A stretch of DNA of 64,000 nucleotides, from contig WWBZ02000022.1 in the NCBI GenBank assembly GCA_011503125.2, positions 3,410,001-3,474,000 of the forward strand, in the 5' to 3' direction. The translations under genes were made by a program, and so were the position numbers. This document shows, piece after piece, positions 10,849 to 24,000 of this stretch. Source of the DNA: Botryosphaeria dothidea. Lineage: Eukaryota; Ascomycota; Dothideomycetes; Botryosphaeriales; Botryosphaeriaceae. Positions within the stretch are counted from its first letter, which is position 1. Each line of letters begins with the position of its first letter. The notes beneath the pieces were generated by a model that saw only the letters and a program-made list of their open reading frames with translations, searched no databases and was not told where the DNA came from.

Positions 10849-13800
10849 ATAAATTTATTTCTTCCCGATATAGCTCCCTTACGGGTCTATGCGGGGCTGG
10901 CTATCTATAGTTATTTTACACGAGGAGGAAAACCTTTTCGCCTAGTAAAAACCCCTCCTCTCTCTCTAGGTATACTATCCTATACTAGTTCTTATTTTTT
11001 CTTCTTACTAGTAGCGGCTGCTATAGTAGCCCTATATTTACCTACTAGACCTATTCCTTTAGTCCTTGTCCTCGTAGTTATCCGGATCCTAGTGGTCCTA
11101 GTGGTCCTCCTAGTTCCTCTTCCTAGTTATCCTTCTAGATTAGTTCTCTTACTAGGCTAAATTACTTAAGTAGCCCTAGGCGTAAGAACTAGTCTATTAC
11201 TACTTTAATTCTCTTCTTCGTTAAGAGGAGGGAATAGTAGTCCGTAGTTCCTACTCTTTAGAGTATCTATACTCTACCCTATTAGAAGTAGGGGTAGAAG
11301 AGGAGGATATGCTTTAGGGTTTATCTATACTAGCCGTATAGATAGGTAGGGCTAGAGTATTCTAGTACCTTACGCCTAGAGAGGAAGTCCTCTAGTCTAA
11401 TATACTTAGTACGTAGTAGAGTAGCGAGTGTGCTCTATAGCTTAGATAGTTCGCTATAAATTTATCGAATCTTTAGGTTCTACTATATACTTTGGGCTAC
11501 TAGCTTATCTTGCCTTCCTTAGCTAGTAAACTTTATCTATCTCTTCTTCTACTTGTTCCTATATACTATACGTAGTCTTATTCGCTCCGGAAGACTCTAG
11601 TAGGTAGGGGGGTAGTAGTTAAGGAGGGCTATTACTCTTTCTCTAAGTAGAGTTCTTCTAGCTAGGCCGGCTGTGCCTCTAGTACCTAGTATAGCCCGGG
11701 CTATCTCTTTAATACTCTAGTAAGTATTCTCTACTACTATTGCTACTAGGCTATCCCTAGATCTAATAGTCTAGGCTAGCGCTAGTTCGTCTAGGTAGAG
11801 TAAGAGTAGGGAAATCCCCGTCTCGTGCTCTAAAGTTTATATGCTAGTTAACTTATATGCCCCTGAGATAGTACGTAGGCACTAGTTTTAGATCTTCTAT
11901 AGTGGCTAGGTGGCTATCTTTCTCTACCCTAGGGTTCCCTCTAGGACGTGCTATATTCTATAGCCGTAGGTTATAACTAGTCTTACTATAGCTATATAGA
12001 TATAGCGGGCTTTAGTAAATAAAGCTCCCTAGGTAGATGCTGCGAGTCTAAAGAGAGATATATACTATTTAATTACCTTGGCTTCTATTTCCCTAATATA
12101 GGGTCCCTATCTAAGCTTGTTGTCTACGTGGACTCCTAGAATCTTAATTATAGGCTCTAGGTATCTAGTAAATCTAGGGATACGGATCTCTACTGCTATA
12201 TTAAATCTTCTTAGTTTTCTTATAAAATAAATAAGGTAATACTTATTAGGCGAGAAAGCTAACCCGTGGGTAGCTATCTAGCGCTCGCAAATTTAATATA
12301 CGCCCTCTAGTGTCCTATAGTTTTGTTCTATAGATCTACTAAAGGTTAGAATATTAGTATTATCGACGAATCTAAGGGGGAAGGTATTGCCCCTACGTAG
12401 CTATATAAGTAGGTTAGAGGCAAAGAATAGGTAGAGGATCGGAGATAGTGAGGATCCCTAGGGAATCCCGGTTAAGGTCTAGATTGGTAGACTGGTAAAG
12501 TCTCCGAAGGATAGCTAAGTAGTACGGTCTTATAGAAAGGATCGAGTAAATCTTTCTACCTATTTTAGGAGTTTTACTATCCTTATATTATAGAGAAGCC
12601 TTTTATAAGATACGTGGTTATATACTCTCGAGATATCTAGGCTAAGGACTAAAGCTACTAGCCCTAGATCTTGTGCCTAGATAGTATAGATCTATTCTAT
12701 AAGTAGGTCGAGAGCTACTACTACGGACCTGTTTCTCCTAGCTCCTATCTATATATTAGGAAGTAGGCCGTATACTTTAGTAGCCTGGGAGATTCTATCT
12801 ACTATAATCCTCTTAAGTAGCTTCCCTAGCGTATTAAATAGGGTAATCGGCCTAAATAATTTGGCTTTAGTATAGTTATCCCTCTATAGTTTCCTTAGGA
12901 CTACGGTAATAGAGCTTTTAAACTGCCTAGGGTAGTATATAAGTACGAGGCATCTCTAGAAGAGCCTAGTAAGTAGTCCGCTTAGTATCTAAGCGCACTA
13001 CTTTAGGAACCTATTAATAATCTTATCTAGGCCTAGTATCTTATCTAGGGGGAGCTTCTTAATAGTATAGAGGACCTACTCTTTAGTAAGGTCTTAAGGG
13101 ATCTCTACTAGCTCTAGATATATATACCTATCTAGATCTAAGAGGTCGGTGGCTCTAGGAGGGGGGAAGAACTAGTTAGTAAGGATTTCTGCCTTAGCCG
13201 GATTGTCGTAGCGTAGTTATCTATCTACTCCCTAGAGGGGTAGGAACTAAGGTAGGGCTAGAGGCTCTAGTGCCCTTATTCTTGCCTACTTTAAGAGCTT
13301 CTAGAGTATAGATAGGTCTAAGGTAATCTTAGCTACTATTCTACGCTATACTTTTATTCTATTTCTTTTAATCTGCCTCTTCTTGCTATTAGTAATAGTT
13401 TAGTATACTACCTAGTCCTCCTCCCTCTCTATAGCTATCTATTTCCTTCTAGCTGCTCTCGCCTAGTGTACTAGGTCCGAACACTCCTTTATCTATTATA
13501 TAGAGGCCTAGGGCGAGGGTCTCGCTACTAGGATGGTTTCCTAGATTATTCTTTAGATAACCTCCTAGAGTAGTTCTATAAAGTAGTCTAGGTCTGCTTT
13601 CGTATTAAGAGGGGCTGCTCTAAGGTATTCGAGCTTTGTTTAGAGCACCTAATTAGTTCTATTCTAGTCTACTTTTTTCTACTAGGGCCTTAGAGGACGT
13701 AGTTCTATAGGAGTAGGGGAGATATTAAGTATAGTGAGGATAGGTAGGTGGTCTAAGGAGGATTCGAGCTTCTAACTAACTCTATAGCTAAGGATTCTCT

Positions 13801-15970
13801 TCTCTAGCTACCGTATGGTAAAGATAAGGTCTAGGGTACTCTCGCTACTACCCTCTCTTCTAGTAATAGTACCTCTTAGAAGGGCTAGGTTAAGGTTAGC
13901 TATCGTAGCTATTTTAATAAGGTCGTCTATAAGAGTATAGTATATAGGGGAGGTAATACCTTCCTAGATAGGATGGTAAAGGTTAAAGTCTCCTAGTAGG
14001 ACATGCTCCCCTAGTTTTCTAAGGGCTTCTAGGAGAAGCGCTAAGGTTTCTAGAGCCGTACTAGTGTAGGAGGCTAGTAGGGGGTTATAGTAGTTATAGA
14101 TATAGATTGTATATGTCCTAGTAATAAGGGATAGTGTAATAAGATCTGGTAAATAGACTATTACTTACTAGGAGTCGGGGCTAATAGCCTTGCTTATAAA
14201 GAAGTAGATTCTTACTACTTCCTTCTAGGGAAAAACTATATAGTAGGTAGGGTATCTTGCTATTATCTTAACCCTCGGGTTTCTCTAAGGTTCCTAGATA
14301 GCTAGGATATAGTAGATCTTTAGGTCCACTTCCTTAAAGAGCGGGAGTATTATCCTATCCTTACTCTTATAGACGTTATACTATACGATAGAGAGAGAGC
14401 CTATATCTAATATTAACTTCCTTCTATCTCTAGGTCCGGCTGCGAGGGGGCTAGTAGTGTAGGCTATAAGGAGGGAGTTCCCGCGGGCTTCTCTAAGGCG
14501 TGTTATAAGCTATTAAGTCTAGTAAACCTTATTTAGTTAGGAGGCGGAGGGCGGCTTAAGTCTCTTAGCCTGCCTAGTCCCCTTTTAATCGGCTCCTTCT
14601 CTCTAATCCTCTTTCTTAGTCTAACCGTTAGCTAGTTAGTTTAGGGCTATATCTTAGTTATTAGGGGTCCTTCCCGGTGCCTTTCTAGTACTACTAGGCG
14701 GGCCTAGGCGGCCTTAGTATAGTAGGCTCTACGTATTAGGTAGACGTTACTCTAGGCTGTATGCCTTTAGGAGTAGTTTACGTACTACGTGCTTTCCTTA
14801 GGATAGTTCCTAGTATTATATACCTTGCCGTACTATCTATACTTTTCCTTCTTTTTATAGTAGTTAGTAATATAACCGTAGGCCTGGTACTTAAAATACT
14901 AGGTTACTATAAAGGCTATATTATAGTACTACGCTATATAGATAGTAAAGTTAATAATAAGCCCCTTATTAATAATCTAGTTAGCGGTTTCGGGGTTTAT
15001 AGTACTAAGGATAATAGCTAAGTAAGTTTTCCTCTCTAGAAGCTTCCTCTTTAGCTAGGCTAGCTTACTAATACGTAGTCCTAGGTGTAGAGATAGGTTC
15101 TACTCCTAGATAGTTTAGATGGCTTAGGGGTCTATAGTATTAATTCCTTCTTAAGGGACGTTATATACTAGTACTAAGTATAGCTGCTAGTTAGACCTAA
15201 CTTCTTTTTCTAGTTCTATAGTCTATTCCTAGTCCTAGAGAAGGGCTATTCTAGTTGCTTTATCCGGTATAAAGATCCTAACGTCTCTACTAAGGAGCTT
15301 CTTAGTAGTAAGTACTTTCTTATACGCCTAGCTTTTTCCTACCTAGATCTTTCTAATAATTACCTTATTTAAGAGCTTAGCTATTTCTTATCTATTTACT
15401 ATCTCTAGGAAGTAGAGGGTAAGTTTAGTAGTAGCTAGGGGGGTAGAGGGCTTCGGGGCTACTTAGGCTATAATTTATATCTAGCTACGAGTATTAGGTA
15501 TAGGTATAGAGGTAGCCTAGATACGGTTAACTATCTTTTAGACCTATTAGACCTCTTTAAGAATATTCTTAAGGCCTAGCTCCTTAGTAGCTACCTTCTA
15601 GTAGATAGTAATATAATCCTAGAAGATTATCTTAGTAATATCGAGAAAATTTTTTACCTGGCTAGAGAGGACTAAAGGGAGGCTAGCGGATATTTATAGG
15701 GCTTAGAGGAGGGTATCTACTGTTTTTAAGGCTCTCTTAACGTATTCTACGCTATACTAGGTGCTCTACGGTTTCTTAGGGGTATATTAGGGCTAGGTAG
15801 GGGTAGTTACTAGGGGAGGCTGTTCGCCTCTTCCTATATCCTCTATATTAACTACTTCGCGGCTATAGTTATCTTAAGTACTATTTTAGGACTCGCGAAG
15901 CCTAGGATAGTTCCTAGGGCCCTCTCCCGGCGCCGTAGCTTAGGGTCGATTTTTTAGTATAGTTATATTT
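10849..15970 (-). mobile_element. LINE-T2, full-length Tad-like LINE inside Gypsy-B1
   Basis: Minus strand, 5.12 kb, co-linear with LINE-T1 along its whole length. It is flanked by a 16-bp target duplication CTAGTCGTTTTATTAG (10833-10848 and 15971-15986). The 5' end is at 15970 (AAATATAAC) and the 3' tail has only one GATA unit (10847-10854). The endonuclease motif lies near 14285-14312 and the RT GIPxGSLLSP motif near 12450-12475. It has lost many TGs that T1 keeps, for example in the stretch near 11880 compared with 2270, so it carries more RIP damage. The 86-residue plus-strand frame at 14761-15021 is antisense to ORF1. Confidence 0.9.
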
Positions 15971-16016
15971 CTAGTCGTTTTATTAGTAGTTTATATAACT
16001 TCGTAGTAATTATTAG
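15971..16016 (-). mobile_element. Gypsy-B1 integrase remnant between LINE-T2 and LINE-T4
   Basis: Starts with the second copy of the LINE-T2 target duplication (15971-15986) and continues as integrase sequence matching 33885-33915 of Gypsy-B2. The minus strand reads L-R-S-Y-(V/I)-N-Y. It then runs straight into the 5' end of LINE-T4. The rest of Gypsy-B1 is not found on the other side of T4. Confidence 0.75.
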
Positions 16017-19000
16017 AAAAAAAATATAACTACGCTAAAAAATCGACTCTAAGCTACGGCGCCGGGAGAAAGCTCTAGAGACTCTTCTAGGTCTAGCGAG
16101 ACTTAAAATACTACTTAGAGTAGCTATAGCCGCGTCGTAGTTAATATAAAGGCCGTAGAAAGGGGCGAATAGCTCCCTCTAGTAACTATCTCTATCTAAC
16201 TATAACGTACCTCTAATAAACCGTAGAGTATCTAGTATAGCGTAGAATACGTTAAAAGAGTCTTAAAGATAGTAGATATTCTCCTCTAAGCTCTATAAGT
16301 ATCCGCTAGTCTTTCTTTAGTTCTCTCTAGCTAGATAAAAAATTTTCTCGATATTACTAAGATAATCTTCTAAAATTATATCTCTATATACTAGAAAGTA
16401 AATACTAAAGAACCTAGCCTTAAGAATATTCTTAAGAAAGTATAGTAAGTTTAGAAGATAGTTAGTTAACTTTAGACTACTTCTACGCCCGTAGTATCTA
16501 GCTAGACTAATATTATAGCCCGAGTAGCTCTAAAGCCTTCTACCCTCCCGGCTACTACTAAGCTTACTCTATACTTTCTAGATAAGACTAATAGATAGAA
16601 GGTCGCTAATCTCTCTAATAAGGCTATTATTAAGAAGATTTAGATAGAGAAAAGCCTAGCGTATAAAAAGATACTAGCTATTAAGAAGCTTCCTAGTAGA
16701 AATGTTAAGCTTTTTATATCTAATACTTAGACTAGAGTAGCTCTTTTCTAAAACTAAGAATAGACTATAGAACTAGGTAGAGAAGTTCGCTCTAACTAGT
16801 AGCTCTATTTAGTGCTAGTCTATAACGTCCTCCTTAAAGATATTAATATTAAAAATCTCTAGGCCGCCTAAATTCTTTAAGATTAGAATCTATCTCTATA
16901 CCTAAAACTACGTATTAGTAAGCTAGTCTAGCTAAAGAGGAAGCTTCTAGAGAAGAAAACTTACTTAGCGATTATTCTTAATATTATAGATCTCGAGATA
17001 GCTAACTAGATTATTACTAAAGAACTTATTAGTAACTATACGCTCTATATAGTAGAATACTATAGTATAGCCTTTATAGTAACCTAGTACTTTAAGTACT
17101 AGGACTATAGCTATATCTCTATCTACTATAAAAGAGAGAATAAGTATAGCTAGTATATAGAGATATATAATACCTAAGAGTGCCCTAAGGAAAAAATATA
17201 GTATATAAACTACTTATAAAAGTATACGGCCTAGAGTAACGCCTATCTAGTACGTAGAGCCTACTAAGTAAAGACTACTTAGGCCCGCCTAGCGGCTTTA
17301 AAGAGATATAGAGTAGAATACTCTATAGCTAAGATATAGCTCTAAACTAATTAGTTAACGGTCGGGCTAAGAAAGAGATCTAGAGAGAAGAAGCCGACTA
17401 AGAGAGAGCTAGGTAGGCTAAGAGACTTAAGCCGCCCTCTACCTTCTAACTAAATACGGTTTACCGGACTTAATAGCTTCTAGTATATCTCTAAGAAGAA
17501 GCCCGTAGAAACTCTCTCCGCCTCGTAGTCTATACTACTAACTTCCTCGTAGCCTAACTTAGAGATAGAAGAAAGTTAATATTAAATATAGACGCTTTCT
17601 CTATCGTATAGTATAACGTCTATAAGAGTAAGAATAGAGTAATACTTCCGCTCTTTAAGGAGGTAGACCTAAAAATCTACTATATCCTAGCTATCTAGAA
17701 ACTTTAGAAAAATCCGAGAGTTAAGATAATAGTAAGATATTCTATCTACTATATAGTTTTTCTTTAGAAGAAAATAATAAGAACCTACTTCTTTATAAGT
17801 AAGGCTATTACCCCCGACTTCTAGTAAGTAATAGTTTACTTACTAGATCTTATTATACTATTTCTTACTACTAAAATACGTATAATCTATATCTATAACT
17901 ACTATAATTCCCCGCTAGCCTCTTATACTAGTATAGCTCTAGAAACTTTACTTCTTCTACCGGAAGTTCTTAGAAAACTAGAGGAGTATATTCTCCTAGG
18001 GGACTTTAATCTCTACTATCCTATCTAGGAAGATATAACCTCTCTAATATACTATATTCTAGCGGATAATCTAATTAAGATAGCTATCGTAGCTAATCTT
18101 AACCTCGCCTTTCTAAGAAGTACTATTACTAGACGAGATAGTAGTAGTAAGAGTACTCTAGATCTTATCTTTATATTACGGTAGCTAGAGAAGAGAATTC
18201 TTAGCTATAGAATTAGCTAGAAGCTTAAATTATCCTCTAACTACCTACCTATTCTTACTATACTTAATTTTTCTCTTACCCTCGTAGAACTACGCCCTCT
18301 AAGACCCTAGTAGAAGAAAGTAGACTAGAAGAGAACTAATAATATACTCTAATTAAAGCTCGAACACCTTAAAATAGCCCCTTTTAATACTAAAGTAGAC
18401 CTAGATTACTTTACTATACTACTCTAGAAGGCTATCTAAAGAATAATCTAGAAGACTATTTTAGTAGCGAGACCCTCGCCCTAAGCCTCTATATAATAGA
18501 TAAAGAAGTATTCGGACCTAGTATATTAGATAAGAGTAGCTAGAAGAAAGTAGATAGCTATAGAAAGAGAGAAGGACTAGATAGTATACTAAACTATTAC
18601 TAATAGTAAGAAGAGATAGATTAGAAGAGATAAAATAAAAGTATAGCGTAGAATAGTAGCTAAGATTATCTTAGATCTATCTATACTCTAGAAGCTCTTA
18701 AAGTAGATAAGAATAAAAGTATAAGAACTATTAGCCCTATCTTAGTTTCTACTCCTTTAGAGAGTAGATAGATAACTACGCTACGATAATCCGGCTAAGG
18801 TAGAAATTTTTACTAACTAGTTCTTCTTCTCTTCTAGGGCTACTAACCTCTTAGATCTAAATAGATATATATATCTAGAGCTAGTAGAGATCTCTTAAGA
18901 CCTTACTAAAGAGTAGATTCTCTATACTATTAAGAAGCTTCTCCTAGATAAGATACTAGGCCTAGATAAGATTATTAATAGATTCCTAAAGTAGTATACT

Positions 19001-20432
19001 TAGATACTAAGTAGACTACTTACTAGACTCTTCTAAAAATATCTCGTACTTAGATACTACTCTAGATAGTTTAAAAGCTCTATTACTATAGTCCTTAGAA
19101 AACTATAGAGGGATAACTATACTAAAGCTAAGTTATTTAGGCCGATTACTTTACTTAATACGCTAGAGAAGCTACTTAAGAGAATTATAGTAGATCGAAT
19201 CTCCTAGGCTATTAAGGCCTATAAACTACTTTCTAATATATAGATAGAAGCTAGAAGAAATAGGTTAGTAGTAGTAGCCCTCGACCTACTTATAGAATAA
19301 ATCTATACTATTTAGGCGTAAGATTCTAGGCTAGTAGCCTTAGTTCTTAGTCTAGATATCTTAGAAGTATACGACTATATATCTTATAGAAGGCTTCTCT
19401 ATAATATAAGAATAGTAAGGCTCCTAGTATAGATAGAAAGATTTACTTAATCCTTCCTATAGGATTATACTACTTAGCTATTCTTCGGAGACTTTATTAG
19501 TTTACTAATCTAGACTCTAACCGGGATTCCCTAGAGATTCTTACTATCTCCGATACTCTATCTATTCTTTACGTCTAACCTACTTATATAGCTACGTAGA
19601 AGCAATATCTTCCCCCTTAGATTCGTTAATAATACTAATATTTTAATCTTTAGTAGATCTATAGAATAGAACTATAGGATACTAGAGGGAGTATATTAAA
19701 TTTACGAGTACTAGGTAGCTACCTACGGGTTAGCTTTCTCGCCCGATAAGTATTATCTTATTTATTTTATAAGAAAACTAAGAAGATTTAATATAGTAGT
19801 AGGGATTCGTATTTCTAGATTTACTAGATACCTAGAGTCTATAATAAAGATTTTAGAAGTCTACGTAGATAATAAGCTTAGATAGGGACTCTATATTAGG
19901 GAAATAGGAGCTAAGGTAATTAAATAGTATATATCTCTATCTAGACTCGCAGCGTCTACCTAGAAAGCCTTATTTACTAAAGCCCGCTATATCTACACGG
20001 CCGTAGTAAGGCTAGTTCTTACCTACGGCTATAGAGTATAGTATACTCTAAAGAAAACTCTAGGGTAGAGAAAAATAGCTATCTAGCTACTAAAGAAGAT
20101 CTAAAACTAGTGCCTACGTACTATCTTAGGGGCGTATAAGTTAACTAGTATATAGATCTTAGAGTATAAAACGGAGATTCCTCTACTCTTACTATATCTA
20201 GACGAACTAGTACTAGTATAGGCTATTAGAGCTAGAGATAGTCTAGTCGCGGTAGTAGTAGAAGAAACTTACTAGAGTATTAAATAGATAGCTCGGGCTA
20301 CTCTAAGTACTAGAGGCGCCGCTAGCCCGGCTAGAAGAACCCTACTTAGAAAAAAGGTAAACTTACTCCTTAACTACTATCCCTCTACCTACTAAAGTCT
20401 TCCGAAGCGAACGAAGCTACGTATAGTATATA
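16017..20432 (+). mobile_element. LINE-T4, 5' part (ORF1, endonuclease, reverse transcriptase), heavily RIPed
   Basis: The same Tad-like family as T1-T3 but on the plus strand. It starts AAATATAACTACGCT followed by the GCGCCGGGAG leader shared with the other copies. The RT motif reads G-I-P-x-R-F-L-L-S-P near 19525-19560, and the catalytic box is V-N-N-T-N-I-L near 19620-19650 (F-V-D-D in the family, both Asp codons GAT>AAT). CA and TG are virtually absent. It is split by LINE-T3 at 20419-20432/31365-31378 and by Gypsy-B2 at 31929-38889. The three pieces sum to about 5.14 kb, which is full length. Confidence 0.88.
20419..20432. repeat. 14-bp target-site duplication of LINE-T3 (left copy)
   Basis: ACGTATAGTATATA here is repeated at 31365-31378. 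Between them lie LINE-T3 and the Gypsy-A2 nested within it. The two flanks join into continuous LINE-T4 sequence. Confidence 0.9.
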
Positions 20433-20703
20433 AATAGATAGATAGATAAATTTATTTCTTCCCGATATAGCTTCCTTACGGGTCTATACGGAGCTAGCTA
20501 TTTATAGTTATTTTATACGAGAGGGAAAACCTTTTCGCCTAGTAAAAACCCCTTCTCTCTCTCTAGGCATACTATTCTATACTAGTTCTTATTTTTTCTT
20601 TTTACTAGTAGCGGCTACTATAGTAGCCCTATATTTACCTACTAAACCTATCTCTTTAGTTCTTATTCTCGTAGTTATCCGGGTTCTAGTAGTTCTAGTA
20701 GTC
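20433..20703 (-). mobile_element. LINE-T3, 3' end (left piece)
   Basis: Contains the GATA-repeat tail (20433-20450) and the 3' UTR region of a minus-strand Tad-like LINE, matching 1231-1500. It is broken at 20703 by Gypsy-A2 and resumes at 26482. Confidence 0.9.
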
Positions 20704-21075
20704 TATAATAAACGGATCTTAGAGAGGGGCGGAGAGACGAGGTAACGAAGCTAGTAAAGATAGTAGGGGTAAAGTAATATCGAAGTATAAGGGTATAGTT
20801 TAAAGGGCGAGAGTACGAGGTACGAGAGACGAGGGACGAGGGACGGGGGACGAGGGAGGTAAGTAAGGTCTAATTTAAGGCGTACTAAGTTATACGCGAG
20901 AAATACTTATTACTAGACTAAAGAACTAACTATAAAGTAGAGGAGCGAGCTTTATATATATAAAGAACGAACTAAAATACTAGCTTCCTAATTTATAAGT
21001 AGGTAAGTCTAGATCTAGATTTTAAATTAACGAAGGTAAATAAGTAAGAGGTCTATATAAGCTACGTTTATAATA
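20704..21075 (-). repeat. Gypsy-A2 3' LTR (left), 372 bp
   Basis: Ends are TATAATAAACGG and CGTTTATAATA. It is preceded by target duplication TAGTC and matches 26110-26481 and 9493-9879. It contains the GACGAGG-type minisatellite at about 20814-20858. Confidence 0.92.
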
Positions 21076-24000
21076 GTAGGCTCTCCTCTCTAGAGGTAAG
21101 TTCCTACGAGCCTTTAGCCTAAGGGTCGAGGTTTTAAAGAATAACGTTTATAGAACGTATTAAGGGCCTTAAGGTCTTTAATAAGGTCGTAAGGTTCCTA
21201 GGTTAGTGTCGAGTAACTAGTCTATTTTACGAGGTATTTCGGTTATCTCCGGGTTGCTTTAACGTCTAGAATCTTTTCTATCCGGTACTCTTCTTCGCCG
21301 TTAACGATAACGGACGGGGGCGGAGGTTAGACTTAATTAGATAAGGGGTTAGAGGCCGCGGGTTCGAGTAAAGAAACGTAGAATACGGGGTAGACTTTTA
21401 TCGTTCTTAGTAGTTCTAGGCGATAAATATAAGTCGAGATCTTTCCTAGTATAGGAAAGGGGCTAAGGCGTTTAAAGTCGAGTTTATCCGAAGGTCTTAT
21501 TATCGAGATATGCCGTCTTAGGAGCTAAATAAGGTTACTAGGCTTAAAGACGGGTGGCGAGATACGGTCTTTATTAGCTTATTCTACGTAGGCATCTTAT
21601 ACGAATCGAATTTCTTAGCGAAGGTAGTTTTCGAGGTTTTCGAGGTTCTCTTAGAAGAGACGTAGGGGTTCGAGTAGGGCTAAGATCGGGTCTTTCTATA
21701 GAATCTTATAACGAGGGTAGAAGCCGTAGTTTATAAAGAAGAGGGTAACCTTAGTCGTAGTCGAGATTATATTATTATAAGCGAATTTAGTAAGAGAGAG
21801 AAAGTCGTTCTAATCGTCTTATTAGTACGAAACGTAGGCACGAAGATATTGCTCGAGAATAGCGTTAATACGCTCTATCTAGCCGTCGGTTTACGGGTAG
21901 AAAGCCGTACTAAAGTTAGTCTTAATAGATAGGGATCTACTAAGAGCTCTAGTAAATTTAGAGGTAAAAATCGAGCCGCGGTTAGATACGAAGTCGTCGG
22001 GTAAGCTATATAGTCGAAAAACGTAGTCTCGATAAAGCTTAGTAAGCTCTATCGAATCGAGGGTTATTTAGTAAGGAATAAAGTAAGCTATTTTAGTTAG
22101 TCGATCTACGACTACTAATATAGTATCGAACGAGTTAAACGTTAGAAGTCCCGTAATTAAATCGAGAGAAACGGATTACTAGCGGCGTTATAGTACTTTA
22201 AGAGGTTTTAAATATCTATAGGGGGTATATTAAGCGGGTTTAATTCTTTGGTAGGTCTTATAGTTTCGTATAAAACGAGCTACTATCTAGCGTAGACCTA
22301 GCTACTAGAAATTACGAGTAACGAGTTTAAATATTACTACTTAGCCTAGGTATCTAGTAGCCGGGTACGAGTATCGAGAGCTAATAATTCTTTAGCGGAG
22401 GCTTAGATCTTTAGGAATATAGATAAGTCTATTAACTAGTAAGAGACTATCGTTATTCTTAGAATATACGCCTAAATCTATCTTAGGATATCGAAGTACG
22501 TAGGTATCGAGTACGGTAAGGATCTCTTATCTAAGAGTATCCTTATCGAGTACTAAGCGAATTTTACTAGCTAGAGACGGTTCTAGCCTAGCGATTAAAT
22601 AGCGAGTAGAAATAAGGGTCGAAATTTCGAATTTTTTAGAGGTAAAGATCGTAGTAGAGGGTAGGCGCCCCTCTCGAGTAGGGAGGTCTTCTAACCGTCT
22701 TATTAACGCATCCGCGCGTTAATTCTTAGTTCCTAGGCGGTAGACGATCTTAAAGTCGAGTTCTAAGAGTTTAATTACCTAGCGTGCTTGCCGACGGTTT
22801 AAGATTTACTTAGAGGTAAAGCTAGTTAAATTCGAGTAATCTATAAGAACGAGAAGTAGCGAGGAGAGGTTAATAACGAGGAAACGGTATTCCTTTAGAG
22901 CTTCTACGATAGCTAAGAGTTTCTTATCTCCGATACCGTAGTTCTACTCTACGGAGGTTATTTTCTGAGAGTAGTAGGCGATAGAATATAGGATTCTTCT
23001 GCTATTATCGTAGGTTATCTATTAGAATAAAATTACGGAGATAATAAAGTCGGATAAGTTAGTTTTAAGGATAGTTTCGAGTTAGGGGTCGAAGTGTCGG
23101 AGGATTAGGTAAGAGTAGAAGGCTTTCTTAAGATAAGTAAATACCTTATCCTATTCTTTTTCCTAAGTAAAACGAATATTCTTAGCTAGGAGCCTAAAGA
23201 GAGCTCTAGCTTTTTAAGAGTATCCTTTAATAAATCTTCGGTAAAAGTTTATAAAGCTAAGGAACGATTAAAGATCTTTAACTAAGCGAGAAGCCTCCTA
23301 GTCTCTTACGGCGGCTACCTTAGCCGGGTCTATAGAGATACCGTCTAGAAAGATAACGAAGCTAAGAAACGTAGTCGAAGTCGTATAGAAATCGTATTTT
23401 TCGCCTTTTACGTACAGGCCTGCTTTACGAAGTTTTTCGAGAACTAATTAGACGTATTCGTAGTACTCCTCTTCTATTTCTAAGTAGATAAGAATATTAT
23501 CTAAGTAGACGACGTACTAGCGGTCGAGATATTTACGTAGTATATCGTTAACGAATTATTAGTAGGTAGTAGGCGTATTCGTAAGGCTAAAGAGTATAAT
23601 AAGGTACTCGTATAGGCTATAGCGAGTCCTAAAGGCGGTTAAATATTCGGAGCCTTCCTTAATCCGGATAAGGTTATAAGTACCGCGAAGGTCGAGTCGA
23701 GTAAAAATACGAGAGCCTTAAAGTTAACGGAGAGTCTCGTTAATTAAGGGGAGTAGATAACGGTTCTTTTTCGTAATACCGTTTAGTTCGCGATAATCTA
23801 TATAAAAACGAAGGCCGCTACCTAGTTTCTTAATAAAGAGAATAGAGGACGTAGAGGATAAGAATAAGGGCCGAATAAAACCTTTCTTAAGGTTCTTATT
23901 AAGATATTCGCGTAGAGCCTTAAGCTCTAAATCGGATATTAAGTAGAGAGGACCGAATAGGGGTTTCTTGCCCTCTTCTAGCGAAATTTTATAATTAATA

